From positions 20,660,197 to 20,724,196 of the forward strand of contig CM057149.1 in assembly GCA_029964075.1 (NCBI GenBank): a stretch of DNA of 64,000 nt, given 5' to 3'. Below the pieces are notes generated by a model. That model was not told the origin of the DNA. It searched no databases and saw only the letters and a list, made by a program, of their open reading frames with translations. Below are positions 22,181-34,743 of this stretch, one piece after another. This DNA is from Patiria pectinifera (Eukaryota; Echinodermata; Asteroidea; Valvatida; Asterinidae). The position numbers and the translations under genes are program-made. Positions within the stretch are counted from its first letter, which is position 1, and the number at the start of each line of letters is the position of its first letter.

Positions 22181-25164
22181 AGCATGTTTTAAGAGCAATA
22201 TAAATTCCTACCTCAAGTTTTCCTGATTTTTTCTTCGTCTTATTTTTTCTTCACATAGCCCTTTGCCAAGAGTGGCTTTATAGCCTTGCTTGGGGCGATT
22301 TTGCAGTAAAAAAAAATACAACAAAATCTATAGGATAAAAGGCAGTTACACTGGTGGCATAAAATCGGTGCTGTTCCACATAGGGCCCTATCACATTTTT
22401 TTCCATTGTGAAGGAAATTCTCGAAGAAACACTCCAGAAATATTGACACAAAGATGCTCTTAACTGTTCCTCATTTACGCCTCTAAAAATATAGGTCTTT
22501 CTGTTATGAATTGAAATTGAAGAATCCAACAAAATAATATTTTGAAGGTTGAAACGGTTTCAGTCTCGACTGGAAATAGACACCGTAACCAAAATAGTCA
22601 TAGGATGTAAAAGTAATGGAAATAATTCAAAGCAAATTTAGAAAAAATCCTCAAAATGATGATTTTGTTTATTATGAATCATATTACAAAAACTGTTTGT
22701 TTGTATGATCACCAAAACACCATAACTCCAGGAGTTTTGAGAAATTAAGTTTCCGACATGCACTGTTCAAGTTTTCTTCAAAATGACAGCACGTCCATTG
22801 AAAAAAAATCACGGTGTACGTTTGCCTACATTTTCATCGGGGCAAAAGTTAGTAAAATTGACACGAATTAATACAGAAGCAATTTTAAACCAATTATCAG
22901 AAAGATTAATATTTCCCAACTATTTTATTCACCGACCTTTTCAAGGTGTCTCGTCAACTTGCTGGTAGCTCACCGTGCATGCCCTAGATATAACTCAACA
23001 TTCCAACTGCTCGGCAAGAACCATCAACACCTCATAATTAAAGTTCGTATTTCATGTGATTATTTCAACATTTGCGGCAGACTATATACCTCCTGGTACG
23101 ATAGCTCAGTGGCGGTCTTCTGGGGGAGGCAAAAGTCCATAATGTTTACATTACACCGGCCCGTTTATTTTGATCATAAATCGCATACTGAGTTTTTTTT
23201 GTAGTGAAGCTATTACATTTTTATTGATTTGTACTTTTTGAATGTGAATTGTAGGCCAATTGGTTTTGACAAATGAAAGAGTTCGTCACCCCTCAGCAGC
23301 CACCCATTTTTTTTCCGTACGTCGAAAAATTGTCATAAAGATATGTTCAAGTTGGAATTAATATTTTTTGGATATTTTTCTGACTTCTGTATCATTACTT
23401 TTTCACAAAGTAGGCGTACTTGACATGTGGATTTCAACGGCGCGGCTTTGGCCCTCTTTTTTTTTATCAGCCGTGTGCGTCATTTATGGTATATACCGTC
23501 TAAGGTTGAATTCTTCGTTTAATTAATGTAAATTATCGTTTGTGTTTGTCTTTCCATTGTGGTTCATTAATTTTCACGCGTTTTTTTAAGAGTTGTGTGC
23601 TGTGAGATAAGACCGTTTAAAAAAAATGATTTCCCCCCAAAAGTAATAATAGTGTGATAAAAGGATTAAATAATGTTCATTAGGGCATCTTCACCAAAAT
23701 CTTTAATCAACATCGACTCTCGTATGACACACAATGACGTGAATGTCACCGCGATGACCCACCATTTCAACGTTGCACATGTGCTTGTTTTTTTAATAGC
23801 GCAAAAGATCGGATAACATCCATTTGCAGACATCCTCTTGAGCAACGACAAAAGTTAAAGCACTTACCGAAAAATAAAAGGTACGATATCTGTCACAATA
23901 TAATAGGCCTCGGACAGTTCGGTAGGTAAATCTGAATGATGATCGGAATTTGAAGGCAGACATGTTTGCGTCGCTTCTGGCGTGATGAAAACACCCCATG
24001 GGTCGGCACTTTTGTAAACGGTGTCGGGCTGGCAAACAACATGCACCTGGCCTTGACACTAAAAACTATTTTAAAAAAAACCAACATTGTCCCCAGTGAC
24101 TCGAAACTAGGTTAAGAGGGCTCTCTTATTATTTTATTTCTGGCAAGAAGTTACTCTCAAGCACATAACCGCTGCAATTCACACAATGGTGGCCGAAACC
24201 CGCGGAGCCATGGACTTGATTTCAAGTCGGTATAAAATAAAAACCTGTTTCTGTTTCGACTACGCAGATTTTTAGCACTTCGGTGCTGATTTCTGACTAT
24301 CTATAGGCCTAATGGTTTTTATCTGCTGGGTCGAGGACGAAACCGATCTATCACCCGGCGACTTGAAGTAAAGTCTAGTGGGGTAAAAGCTAAATTGTAT
24401 CTTGGGAGGGAACGAAATTAAAAACCGCAGACAAAAACTTAGTGGAGTTTGCACGAGATGCGGCAGTACCACGGAGTGTTTCTCGGCGGGGTCTGAACCC
24501 AGGCCATATCCCGGTGTGAATGCGAGTGCAAATTCACTGGCTGAACCTGACCCAATAAGTCTCGGATGAGCCACGGGGGTGGGGTTATCAAGTAGCCTGA
24601 AGCCAAGGACAAAAAGGTAGAGCTTAAACTACTAAGTAAATTTACAAATGTACACACGATGAGTTGAAAAAAAAAAAAAACTTCACAGTCACACACCTTT
24701 CAGTATGGCCGAGGTTGTTCACTGCAATGAACAGCGCCACCAAGCGTGAGAATATCCCCTCCCAACTCAAGCCAAGCCAAGCTCCACCCTTTTGCCTACC
24801 TGGATAATAATCATAGGCCTTACGAACCGACTGTCAACCTTTCATATAGGCTACCACGGCATCAAACTCTGAAGCTGTTTCACAGTTTCAGATCAATTTG
24901 CCTTAATCTACAAACACACCTGAAGGACCTCAATGAGAAGCAGTCAGTCAACTGAAAGTCAAAATGCCGACAAATATTTGTTTTTGAGTGAGAAATTGCT
25001 TTATAATGCGACACCGTTCTAGCCTAAGTGGAGACCATCTGGCCGTAAAATCACCACACAGCCTAGGTGGATTGTCGAGATTTATAACTGCAACAAAAAG
25101 AGGATTTGTTTATTTTATCCACTGTTATAGCAACGGTATAATCCCTCTGGGCACATATAGGAAG

Positions 25165-28100
25165 ATGGCTCACATTTACGAGCGAGTGGTGCAACTCATC
25201 TCGCAGGATCCTTCCACGAGACATGCACGGGACATCGAGTCGCTGATCCCATGGTTTCAGAACATGAGCGGACTGTTCAAGTCACAGAAAACAGGTAAGA
25301 GCCGAGAACTATTCACTGGTGATGTGTCTATTTTGGAATTTGGTGAAAGGGGACGGATTAACAACAATTCAGTAATAATACTGCCTGGTATACTTTCCAA
25401 ATAGGGATTAATTACTACAATTATCCTAATAAAAGTTATTGCTTTTGTTGAGGTTTTTGATCAACTTTCTTTGTGTTTCGTTTTTACGTTTGGTTGATGA
25501 TGCATTCATTTTCTACATTTTCAAGAGAGAAAAAATCACGGAATAATCGAATTTTACAATCCCGCATGACACATTTTTTCAAGAAAGATGTGCTGATTTT
25601 CGCGCTTTTCTTAACCACAAAGTATCTTAAAGACAAATAATTTGATCTGATCATTTCGGGCAAAAATTTCACTTCATTCACAATATTAGATGTGGTGAAG
25701 GATATCGTGCGAAACTGCGAGTTCCGATCCGTACCGTCAGACAACATCATCATCAAACAGGGAGACACTGGCGATTGGTGAGTTAAAAACAAATATGCAT
25801 AAATAATAGACCTACTTCGTCGATGAGAACTAATTGTAACTATATATCATTCTATTATTTCAATACCTAGGGAGATAAGTCCCAAAACGTTTTAAGAGGG
25901 TAACTCTCTGTTAATATGTGGTGCGCTCAGGTGATGAGACAAGGAGGTCTGCCCTGCGCAGTTATAGACGGTTTGCCTACGGGTACGAGGCGTGGCAGAG
26001 GTCGCCCTAAGCAGCGGCGATTGAAAGAGAACAGGTGATGGCGGCGACCCATTGGATACACCCCCATTACAATCTGAGGACGAGGCGGCCACGGACGCAA
26101 GTCTATGCCGAATGATGATCTCTGTTAAAAATCGCAAGGCAAATATAGAGGGATTGTTGGAACCCAGAGAAAAATCCATAGATGAACAATTCGAACTTTT
26201 CGCCGTAGTTTATTCTTAATGGCATGGGAAACTCTAATTGTCACTGCTCTCAGTGATTTCTCATTATCTACCATTCCCTTCGCAGTTTCTACATCATTTT
26301 GAGCGGTTCCGTGTCCATCTACATCAACCAGACTCTAGAGGAACAAGGCAACATCCAGAACCCCAACGACCTTGCCAAAGCCAAGAGGAAGGCCAAACAC
26401 CGGGCCAATCGGAGCCGAACCAACAGCCTCATACCCCCGCCTGCCCGGGGCAGGAGCAAAAGCCTCGCCAAATCCACCATCACCCTCCGGTCTCCCTCAC
26501 CCAAACCGCGACCAAAAGGTCCGGAAAAGCGCGACCGTAAAACCGGAGAGACTAATAAAGACGTATCGGAGGATTTGAAAAATAGCGCGGCCTCACGGAA
26601 CAGGGCGCGCACCACCCTCTTGCCGCCGGGCGAGAGCCAGGAGCTGCAGCCCGGCGGCTCCACGAGGGAATCGCGGTCCCATAGCTGGGTGCCGCCGACT
26701 TACTCGGAGAGGGAGGCAAGCTTCTTCTCGAAGAAAGATGAAGAGGAGGAAGAAACGGAGACAGGTTCCTCGAGCGATGAGGACCAGATGAAGACGGATT
26801 CGTCCGGGAAGTTGGACAGGACGATGTTTGGAGTACACATCAGGGAACTCGGTAGGCATCAACACATTCTCATTCTTCATGTAGGCCATCTCTTTTAGAA
26901 ACATAAAAAAGCAACAGGGGGTAAGATGACAAAATTGGAATAACTGGGGCGAGATCAGTGGAGTAGAAGGCAAGACAAAACTGATTTTATAAACCTGCCA
27001 CTATTATAAAAGGCAGACTATCGAGTTAAAGCTAATAAATTAAGACAATGCCAGCCAACCTGATTAATCAAAACTGTTGTCCGATTGGATTGTAATATGG
27101 AAGACATCACGACATAATTTACACAGAGAAAGACAAAAGCCAATACAGTTATTTAAAGTGGGAACTTAACGTTTTCCATTTTTTTTTAAGCTTACGTCTA
27201 TTTTGGAAGACATGTAAAATGTCATAATTCATTAAGAAAGCCTGTGACCATAAAAAAAACTTGATAATGCAATATAATTATTGTTGCCAATATCACGGTT
27301 TTCAGTTTCCTGTAGAACGAAATTGCTTCACTTGACACTTTTGATACAGTCGAAGTTTCGTACCAAAGCAATTTCAAACTATTCAACATTTACTGACGGC
27401 ATCCCGTACGGGACACATTTGACTCAAACTCGCATACCACGCAGGTCCGGGCAAGAGTTTTGGCGAGTTGGCTTTGGTACAGACCAACCTGATACGAAGC
27501 GCGTCGGTCATAGCCGACCAGCCTACGGGACTGATCGTAGTGGACAGAGACCTGTACAACCGGTCACTCAAGGCGGCACAGCAGCAGGAGTTCGCGGGGA
27601 AGAAACAGTTTGTCAACACCTTCCCGCTGTTCAGGTAAATAAAGGAGTTGAGACGGTCAAAGTCTTGAAAATTGCCGCCACAAAGGGCATGCCGTTAGCT
27701 AATTGGTCATCACAAGATCGAACAGTCTTTTACGGCAACCGGTTTGGAACTTTGTTTTAACAATTTCTGGACAATTTTGGAAATTTTGACAATTGTTCAA
27801 TAAAAAATTTGGGTCGGGTATGACCAACTAAATAATATGTGGTGTTCCAGTCATCAGTCATGCACCAGTCATCTCAGAATAAATGGGAAGACTTCTGTGA
27901 AGTGACGTGATAAGGCGAGTTTTTGTTGACGTCTTATTTCCGTTATAGATATACCTCCAAACCTGTTCTTGAAAACTCTGGCAAACTGTGACAAGAAATA
28001 TGTGACCTGCAGGGTTTTATTCTGTGGTCAATTCACAAGACGTCAATCCAAGTAACAATCACAAGTCAAATCACAAGTTAGGTCACAAATAGTGGGATGA

Positions 28101-31100
28101 ACAATGACAAGGACACGCCGTTATCACAGTTTTAGCTTATGGCAAGTCTTGCGACTGGTTGACTTTTGATGAACTTGTGACAGCATGTGATGACTTGACT
28201 TGAACTCTGTTTAGAAGATAGTTCTCGTGCAATATCTTCTTTGTACGAATAAACGAGTCCCCACTGTGACAAATCTGTTTCCCCTTTTCAACTTTTTGTT
28301 AAAACTTCGTCTTAGTGAAACACAAAATTGATTTTGCTTCAAGAATGTAGACGAGTCCATCACAAGTCCCTGCAAGTCCATCACAAGTCCTCCAGTCCCA
28401 ATTCAACGCACAAACTACTCAATGAGCTTTGACAAAGGCATTCCCTTTTTATATTTCATCCACTATTACTTGTGACTGGACTTGTGACTGGACTTGTGAT
28501 TGGACTTGTGACTGGACTTGTGACTGGACTTGTAACTGGACTTGTAACTGGACTTGTGATTTACTTGTGACTGGACTACATTTTGTTTGTCCTAAAATAT
28601 GTCTTATAGTCACTGGACCCCGCGGCAGAGAAATGTCATGGCCATGAGCTTGACCAGAGTCCGGTACCAGTACGGCAACAGCATCGTCAGACAAGGGGAT
28701 AAAGTCAGGGGACTCATCTTCATTACGTCAGGCCGGGCCGTGGTTTCCATAGATCCCATCCAACACATCGAGCAGTATCCGAACATGTGCAGCCAGGAGG
28801 ATGTCCGATATGCCAAAGAAGTCAGGTTGGTACCCATGCGAACCCCCCCCCCCCAAAAAAAACCCACCTTTGATAGACGCTGCCCAGAACAAACTACTCA
28901 CATGCAATTTTGCCTTCGTTAAAGATCATGCTAGGATCGGAATAATTACGGCGTGGGGTTCGGGGCCCGTTTAAGGGCCCCGAAATTGTTTTGATTCTCG
29001 ATGCTCTGTGGTGCGATCTGAGGCAATTTCTGACCTCTTTAGCCAATGTTTTTGAGGAAAAGATGGTGGTGTACTCATTGCCTGCCTTTATTGCGACGTC
29101 ACATAAAAAAGTAAAAAAAATTGGTTTCGATTTTTTTTGGGGGGGCATGGGCTTTGCCCCCTGGATCCACCCTTGGACAACAAGCGGAGATCTTTTGTAG
29201 AAACACGTTTTTATTCTTGATCCTCTTTGGTAGGGGTATCAAGATGAAATGTTACCGAACACAAACCACAGTTTTCAACGTCGTTATATAACATAAAAGC
29301 TTTTCTGTTTGAAAATGTTTTTGTTCAAAACACACATCTACAAAGTGGAACAGTCGCCATTTACCTTTAAAGTTTCCAAAAGATGCTGAAATACCTTCTC
29401 TTGCGATTTTTTTTTACAAGACATTCTGATGCAAACTTTTTTTCTAGCTACTTCAAAGGCATCGGTGTTTTGTTTTAGGATTTTAGACTGTAGAGCTGAT
29501 ATGTAGAACTTCACCAGCATTGACCATTTTTAAGAATGATAAATATAAGTTTTCGTGTTTCTTTCCAGGCTTTGCAAGAGAAGTCGAGCATCGTTCCCCG
29601 GTTCATCCGACTACTGGTTGCAGGACCTTCACAAACCTGGCCCCAACAACCCCAGGCGTAGGGAGGGGTACGCAGCCGCAGAGAAGGAAGTCAACATGAG
29701 ATCGGTCCAGCTCTGCGCTATCGGAACGAACGATTACATAGGTTGGTGTCCGTGAATGCAGTTTTCATTTTCAAATGTCCGCATTCCAAAATGCCTTCAT
29801 TTCAACACGTCTTAAATTTTAAACTGTCGTTTTTGTTCGTACATAAATTTCTAAATGAATGCACGATTTGAACGGTTGTATGCGCATGTTACATTTCTGG
29901 TGATACTTGCAATCGAATTTAAGGCAAAATATTATAATTTTCAATTAAATGTATTCAATTTAAGGTAGACTTTTTGCTTGCTCAGAGGTATAAACTGGAC
30001 ACAGTATGACATTATACAGCATGTTACGAATTACTTTTGTGAAGATATTTGCAGAGTTGAAACGTTTTTAAAGAATGACTTCGCGTTTGTGGTTCCCGCG
30101 CCTCAATTTGGACCCTAACCGCCGGCGCGTTTTATGTTTTCAGCATTAAAATGCAAACAATAAACAGGATGGATTGGGAACCTAATATTTTGTGTTTTAA
30201 ACGACTTTGTCCGATTCTTTGCACCCCTTGCAGTCTACTGTAAGCAAAAGTACTGCGCTTATTTCGGCCGCATTTCGTTCTCATAATTATGTCAAGCCCA
30301 AAATTAAAAACAAAATAATCATCAACCCATTTTAAAGCTTTCCCAGACTCTTGTATCCTTTTCGCCCCATTTCCATTATGCTAAAATCTCAAAACCTCAT
30401 TTCTACTAGTTAATCTTATTCTGTCAAAGCTGGTTAGCAAAATTAATGTCCATTGTTGCCTATGTAGGTGATATCTCGGTCTTGCTGCACCTGCCGACCT
30501 ACGTTGCCACGGTAACTTGTCTGGAACCTTTGGAGGCGTTGGAGCTGGACTTAAACAACTTTGAGAGGCAGGTCTTTAAGAAGAGTCACTCGACGTACGT
30601 GACCATGAGGGAGATAGCGGAGCTGAGGCTTGGAGCGAGGGTGAACAGGTTACAGGAAGAACAGGTACTCCAAATTTCGACTTTGGTAGAGCGCTGATGA
30701 TCTTGTTAGTCTGTTAATAGACTTGAGTAGGCCGTTTCACACTACAGCCCTAAAAAGCAAGGTTTTGTTCGACCCAGTTTGGCCCGACTCTGCGTTAATT
30801 CAACCCTGTTCGAATGCACAATACACAAAAACTTCCTGCTCCGGCAAAAAATTTGGTTGAACAAAAAACCTTGGATAATGCAAGACCGTTTCATTCTGCG
30901 ATTTGACTCGGTCATAATGTGAACCATGCATAATTTGGTAGCTTACAATTTGTCAATCCAATCCAAATTTGTACTCGCAGGAAGATTTTGAAGTTGATAA
31001 TGGTCACACTAAAGCTTGAACATTGCCAATCAAAACAAAGCTGGAGTGACTAAAACCCGTATTTGGACTGTTGGTGGAACGGGCTGAAGCTTTCAAATGT

Positions 31101-32991
31101 GATTTTGTTGTAATTCCAATTCGCACAAAACTTCAACTCCTTCGACCAAGCATTTTTGACTTGTGGAAACTGAGCAACTGATTTTCCCCGCACTATTTCA
31201 CAGTTTGACAAAGTAAGATAGTGGTACACATTGAGTGTCTTAATTATGAGTTAAATACCTACGACTGTATTAGAAACCCGAAACTGGTGCCTACGAGTAT
31301 GTATTGTTATAGTACTGCAGTTCAGATTGGCTGTTCTAGCATTTAAGTCAAGACCATTGAGTTCAATGTCAAACACTGCTGGTGAGACTAGATTAGCAAA
31401 GTGCCATAATTCAAAGAAAAACACACAGCACATTCGAGCAAGGACTAGATGGCAAACCATAGTTGAACTAACTTCACTTGAACGTTGAATAGTCGGAGTA
31501 CTCTAATCAACTGTTTGGAACCGAAGTTTGGGGCCCGGTTGCATCGCTGGTTACTGTTAGCCGCGCGCATCATAATGCACAGCAGGAAGCCAAGACCAAG
31601 GAGTTTTGTGACTTGATAGAGAGGCGTTTGCATGTTGCTATTCGCGCGCAGGCGTGAGTTAATTCATAAATCAACCACTGGTCGACTAAAATAATGGTCC
31701 TCGCCCCAGCTCATAGCTGCAACTTTCCTATCCACGATCTGCACCCAGGTCTACAGCCCAGTCTTCGAAACCATGCTAGGGAAATTCCAAGAGCTAAACA
31801 CCTCGCCAGCCATGAAGGCAGCCTTGAGGAGGAAGCAGGCGGAGGAGGAGGATCTGATGGTGTCCCTCTTCACTCCCAGCTGGCACATCTACAGGGAGAA
31901 GCAACGCTTGTTTCTCAGGAGAAGACAGAGGGAGAAACGACTACAGGTAGTTTCATTTTAATCTCAGTGCACCTTTTTTTTTCATGAGGTGTGAGTTGGG
32001 GTATAAGCCTATAGTTTTCTCTTTTCACCCGATTACCGATTCAATGACTGACTTTCACTTGTGTTTTAAGAGTGGTTATCTGTTTCACTGACCGACTGTC
32101 ACTCGTGATATACACTGGTCTGGGAGCAGCTTTGCGGTGCGAGGCTTGCCTATTTGTATGAAGCATCTACACCAGATGATACATTAGTCTGGCACCATTT
32201 GTTTCATGTACGTTCAAGATACATGCGTTGGCAATAAGTCAAGTCTCCATGAGAGTGGCAAAGTGGATTTTTTGTTCCCGTCCTTTTTTTTTTAAAGCCA
32301 TTTGGAATCAATAGCTTTACTATCCTTGCCTTGTCTTGTTTTTGAAGGGTAGAGTATTTTTTTTAGACTTAAAATGGATATCCTTCTCCGACAGGAAATG
32401 AGGATGCAGCAGATGGCCCACGCAGCCAGCCTGGGTATGCAGCTACGACTACAGAGCACGAACATGCTCTCAGAACTCAAAGAAACCGAGGGATCCAACC
32501 TGCAATCCCACCGCACCCACGAAGACGCCTTACCTGCCAGCTTACGCAACAACGCCATCCCTACGTACTCAATGCAACCCGTTAAGGCAATCACGCCGTT
32601 GGTTGGCAGACAGCGCAGCATGAGTGATCGCTACGATCGGTACTACCTACCCTCGCATTCCGTCGGTGCCCTGCCCCGGGCACCGTTGATTTCCACCGAC
32701 AGCTCGCCGTTGATGAACGGACTGAGCGAGAACAAAGACACGAAGGGTGGAGGGGATGCTGGTAAAGAGGTGGGTGAGGGTAGTGGACCTCCTGGTGACT
32801 CCGTCTGGAGCAATGATCTGAGAAGGCCCCGCTTCAAGTCCTGGAGCGGTCAACTCGGAAGACAGGACTCAGGAGATAACAACACCCTCCCCAAGTTACC
32901 AGAACAGCAGGCTTCAGACAGTCAACAACGAAGACTCCAACCTCAGCAGGCTAACAGTCGGTTACCTCTTGGAATAGGAACAGCCCAATAA
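25165..32991 (+). CDS. cyclic-nucleotide-binding-domain protein, CNBD2-like, with split first domain
   Basis: Exons: 25165-25294, 25690-25777, 26286-26851, 27445-27634, 28610-28825, 29569-29741, 30468-30664, 31749-31946, 32395-32991 (stop TAA). All junctions are phase-consistent, giving 784 residues. The first cNMP domain has IIIKQGDTGDCFYIILSGSV (res. 63-82) and a phosphate-binding cassette GKSFGELAL with Arg279 (264-283). About 170 basic, Ser-rich then acidic residues sit between them. A second module has IVRQGDKVRGLIFITSGRAV (350-369) and a degenerate cassette IGDISVLL...PTYVATV (about 454-475) lacking the usual Glu and Arg. A charged helical stretch (RRKQAEEEDL, REKQRLFLRRRQREK) and a Gln-rich tail follow. 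The start ATG at 25165 has a good context (GAAGATGG); an in-frame ATG at 25006 would add 53 residues. Family assignment is by motif, function by inference. Confidence 0.85.
28468..28577 (+). repeat. 12-bp minisatellite (ACTTGTGACTGG)
   Basis: About nine copies of a 12-bp unit ACTTGTGACTGG end 32 bp upstream of the acceptor of the exon at 28610. The unit carries the GACTTGTG core shared with the other satellites. Shorter scattered runs of the inverse core (CACAAGTC) lie at about 28022-28092 and 28350-28402 in the same intron. Confidence 0.9.
28944..29175 (+). mobile_element. truncated hAT-type MITE (CAAGGGCGGATC family)
   Basis: It shares the family interior (GATGCTCTGTGGTGCGATCT, then GCGACGTCAC) and the right terminus GGATCCACCCTTG. 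The left terminus is missing, so no target duplication can be shown. It lies in the intron after exon 28610-28825, about 120 bp from the donor. Confidence 0.8.
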
Positions 32992-34108
32992 CCATGGTTT
33001 ATATTTGAGATGATGCTTCTTGCGTATGACCCCACTGGTCCAAGACCTTAACATGTACAGATGTTTGGGACCCTAACCTAGCAATTTTAAGATACACATC
33101 TCAAAATAGTTGATCTGGGGGGTAAAGTACGTCTTTCGGGAGTTTGGAAATGCAGGCTAAAACAGTCAACAAGCATTTTAGGAATATTTAGTATTTTCTT
33201 GGTGTAAATATCTGGAACAGCCAAAAACATCATTTAAATTTAAAAAGTTTCTTAGGAGCATCTTGAATATCTTAAAAAAAAGAAGAAGGAATTTAGTGAA
33301 ACATTTAAACTCGATGAACGTGCACTGATATGATGACAACTTCAGGTATTTTTTAAAGATGATTTGCAATAGCAAATTTATTGGTTCCGGTACATGAGTT
33401 TCAAAGGAGAAGGAAAACAAGCTCACAATTTTTCCAGTAAAAGTTTGTAATCTTGAGGCTCGACAGTGCCTTCCTTGGAACATATTCTTTCAAGAAGGTT
33501 TTCCAAAAATAGTGAGGACTCTTGCATTAGAGTATAAACATCTAGACAGCAATACTGTAAATGTATTGTGCGATGCGACCAGACGTCATTATCCAAACCA
33601 AAAAAAAGGGTTTTACTTGCATTTATTTAAACACTATATATTTGCCAAATACCTCTGAAATCTAAATGTATACTGTTAACATAGTAAATTCATTGGTGGA
33701 CGTTAACCCTGTCTGTATATATGAAAATTTGAATATAAAATGAGAAAATGAAAAAACAAAAAAACAAAAACAAAACCCCAAAACGACATCATTTTTCCTC
33801 TGAAGAAGATTTTGTTATGACCGCAATGTCAGGCTGCCTTAATTGAAAAACAACAACAGTAGTTCCTCAAAATATCTACTTTAAGGAGCATCTCAAAAGT
33901 CGGAACGTGCTTACAGTGTAAGCACATAATTTCAACTTGAGACCAGCAGCAGGGGCCACATTGTATGGATCTGCTGGGAGCCGATATCAGCTAAGCAAAG
34001 AAAATATCTGCTAAGCGAAAACAGGTTACCGGACAAAAAGCCATTAAACGGTTATTAATAGACCTGTTGCACTGTGTCCCTCCATGGGGGACAGTTTTTG
34101 TTATTTAA
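32992..34108. other. 3' region between the convergent cNMP-binding gene and DNAJC2
   Basis: This holds the 3' UTR of the cNMP-binding gene and probably the end of the DNAJC2 3' UTR. No AATAAA is apparent on the plus strand close to the stop at 32991; an ATTAAA occurs near 34046. On the minus strand, TTTATT (AATAAA inverted) occurs near 33376 and 33624. No further gene is visible. The TTAA-flanked MITE follows. Confidence 0.45.
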
Positions 34109-34604
34109 AGGTAATATGCAACATTCGCTTTTGCTGTAATTTTCAGAAATGGATGGATTTAGGGGTTATTCTTTTATAAACAAAATATTGTTACAATGAC
34201 CTGTTTCAAGTTTGGTGTTCACAGATGCTGGAAATGCCAAGAAAAAAATATTGTTCTTGTAGTGTGGTTCCCTGACCCTACTTCAGACGAAACAGAGCAA
34301 TTTATAGACGTTGGGGAATTGTCAGATCAGGGAACCAGACTAGCTGGCTTGCATGTGGACTAATTAAATTAGGTAAATTGGGGGCAGTATTTGAAGAAAA
34401 AAAAAGTCAGTTTTTTTCCAATGATGGTCGGCTGACCATCTTTGGAAATTGATAGAAAATTCCACTTTTCTTGAAAATGACAGCACACCAGGTGCCATGA
34501 TTTCACAGGATGCTTGAGACTATTATTCACTTACAGTCAAGTAAGGTATTTCATAATAATTTGGTAGTTTTGTTTTTGATGTTTGCAACTGTTGTATATT
34601 ACCT
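34109..34604 (+). mobile_element. TTAA-flanked MITE, copy 1
   Basis: The element begins AGGTAATATGCAACATTCGC and ends with inverse-related GTTGTATATTACCT. TTAA stands on each side (34105-34108 and 34605-34608). It is colinear with 45019-45535. TTAA duplications are the hallmark of piggyBac-type insertion; that class is inferred from the flanks only. It lies within 140 bp of the DNAJC2 stop codon and so likely in its 3' UTR. Confidence 0.82.
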
Positions 34605-34743
34605 TTAAATTCAGTGATATTAAAAGAACAGTGTCTACTCATGGGCTTCAAAAGAAAAACAAGACTTGGTTTCAGATGTGACATCCGATGCAAGGGGTCT
34701 AAGATCAGACCTGTCTTCATGAAAACCTTCTTGAGGTGATTTC

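Larger units (their letters stand above)
16600..25164. other. intergenic region between RFT1 and the cNMP-binding gene
   Basis: No open frame here looks like a conserved protein or joins into a phase-consistent exon chain. The identifiable content is three hAT-type MITEs (18360-18652, 20048-20394, 21409-21921) and a LINE fragment (21990-22180). Homopolymer G/C runs occur inside the MITEs. The promoter of the downstream gene should lie near the right end, but I see no distinctive element. Confidence 0.6.

Noticed and set aside
25892-26179. 95-codon minus-strand frame in the cNMP-binding gene's intron
   Set aside because: No domain, no splice-consistent neighbours, and it lies between two exons of a well-supported gene on the other strand.
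28429-28647. Frame encoding repeated TCDW units
   Set aside because: Translation of the 12-bp minisatellite; the real exon begins at 28610 in a different frame.
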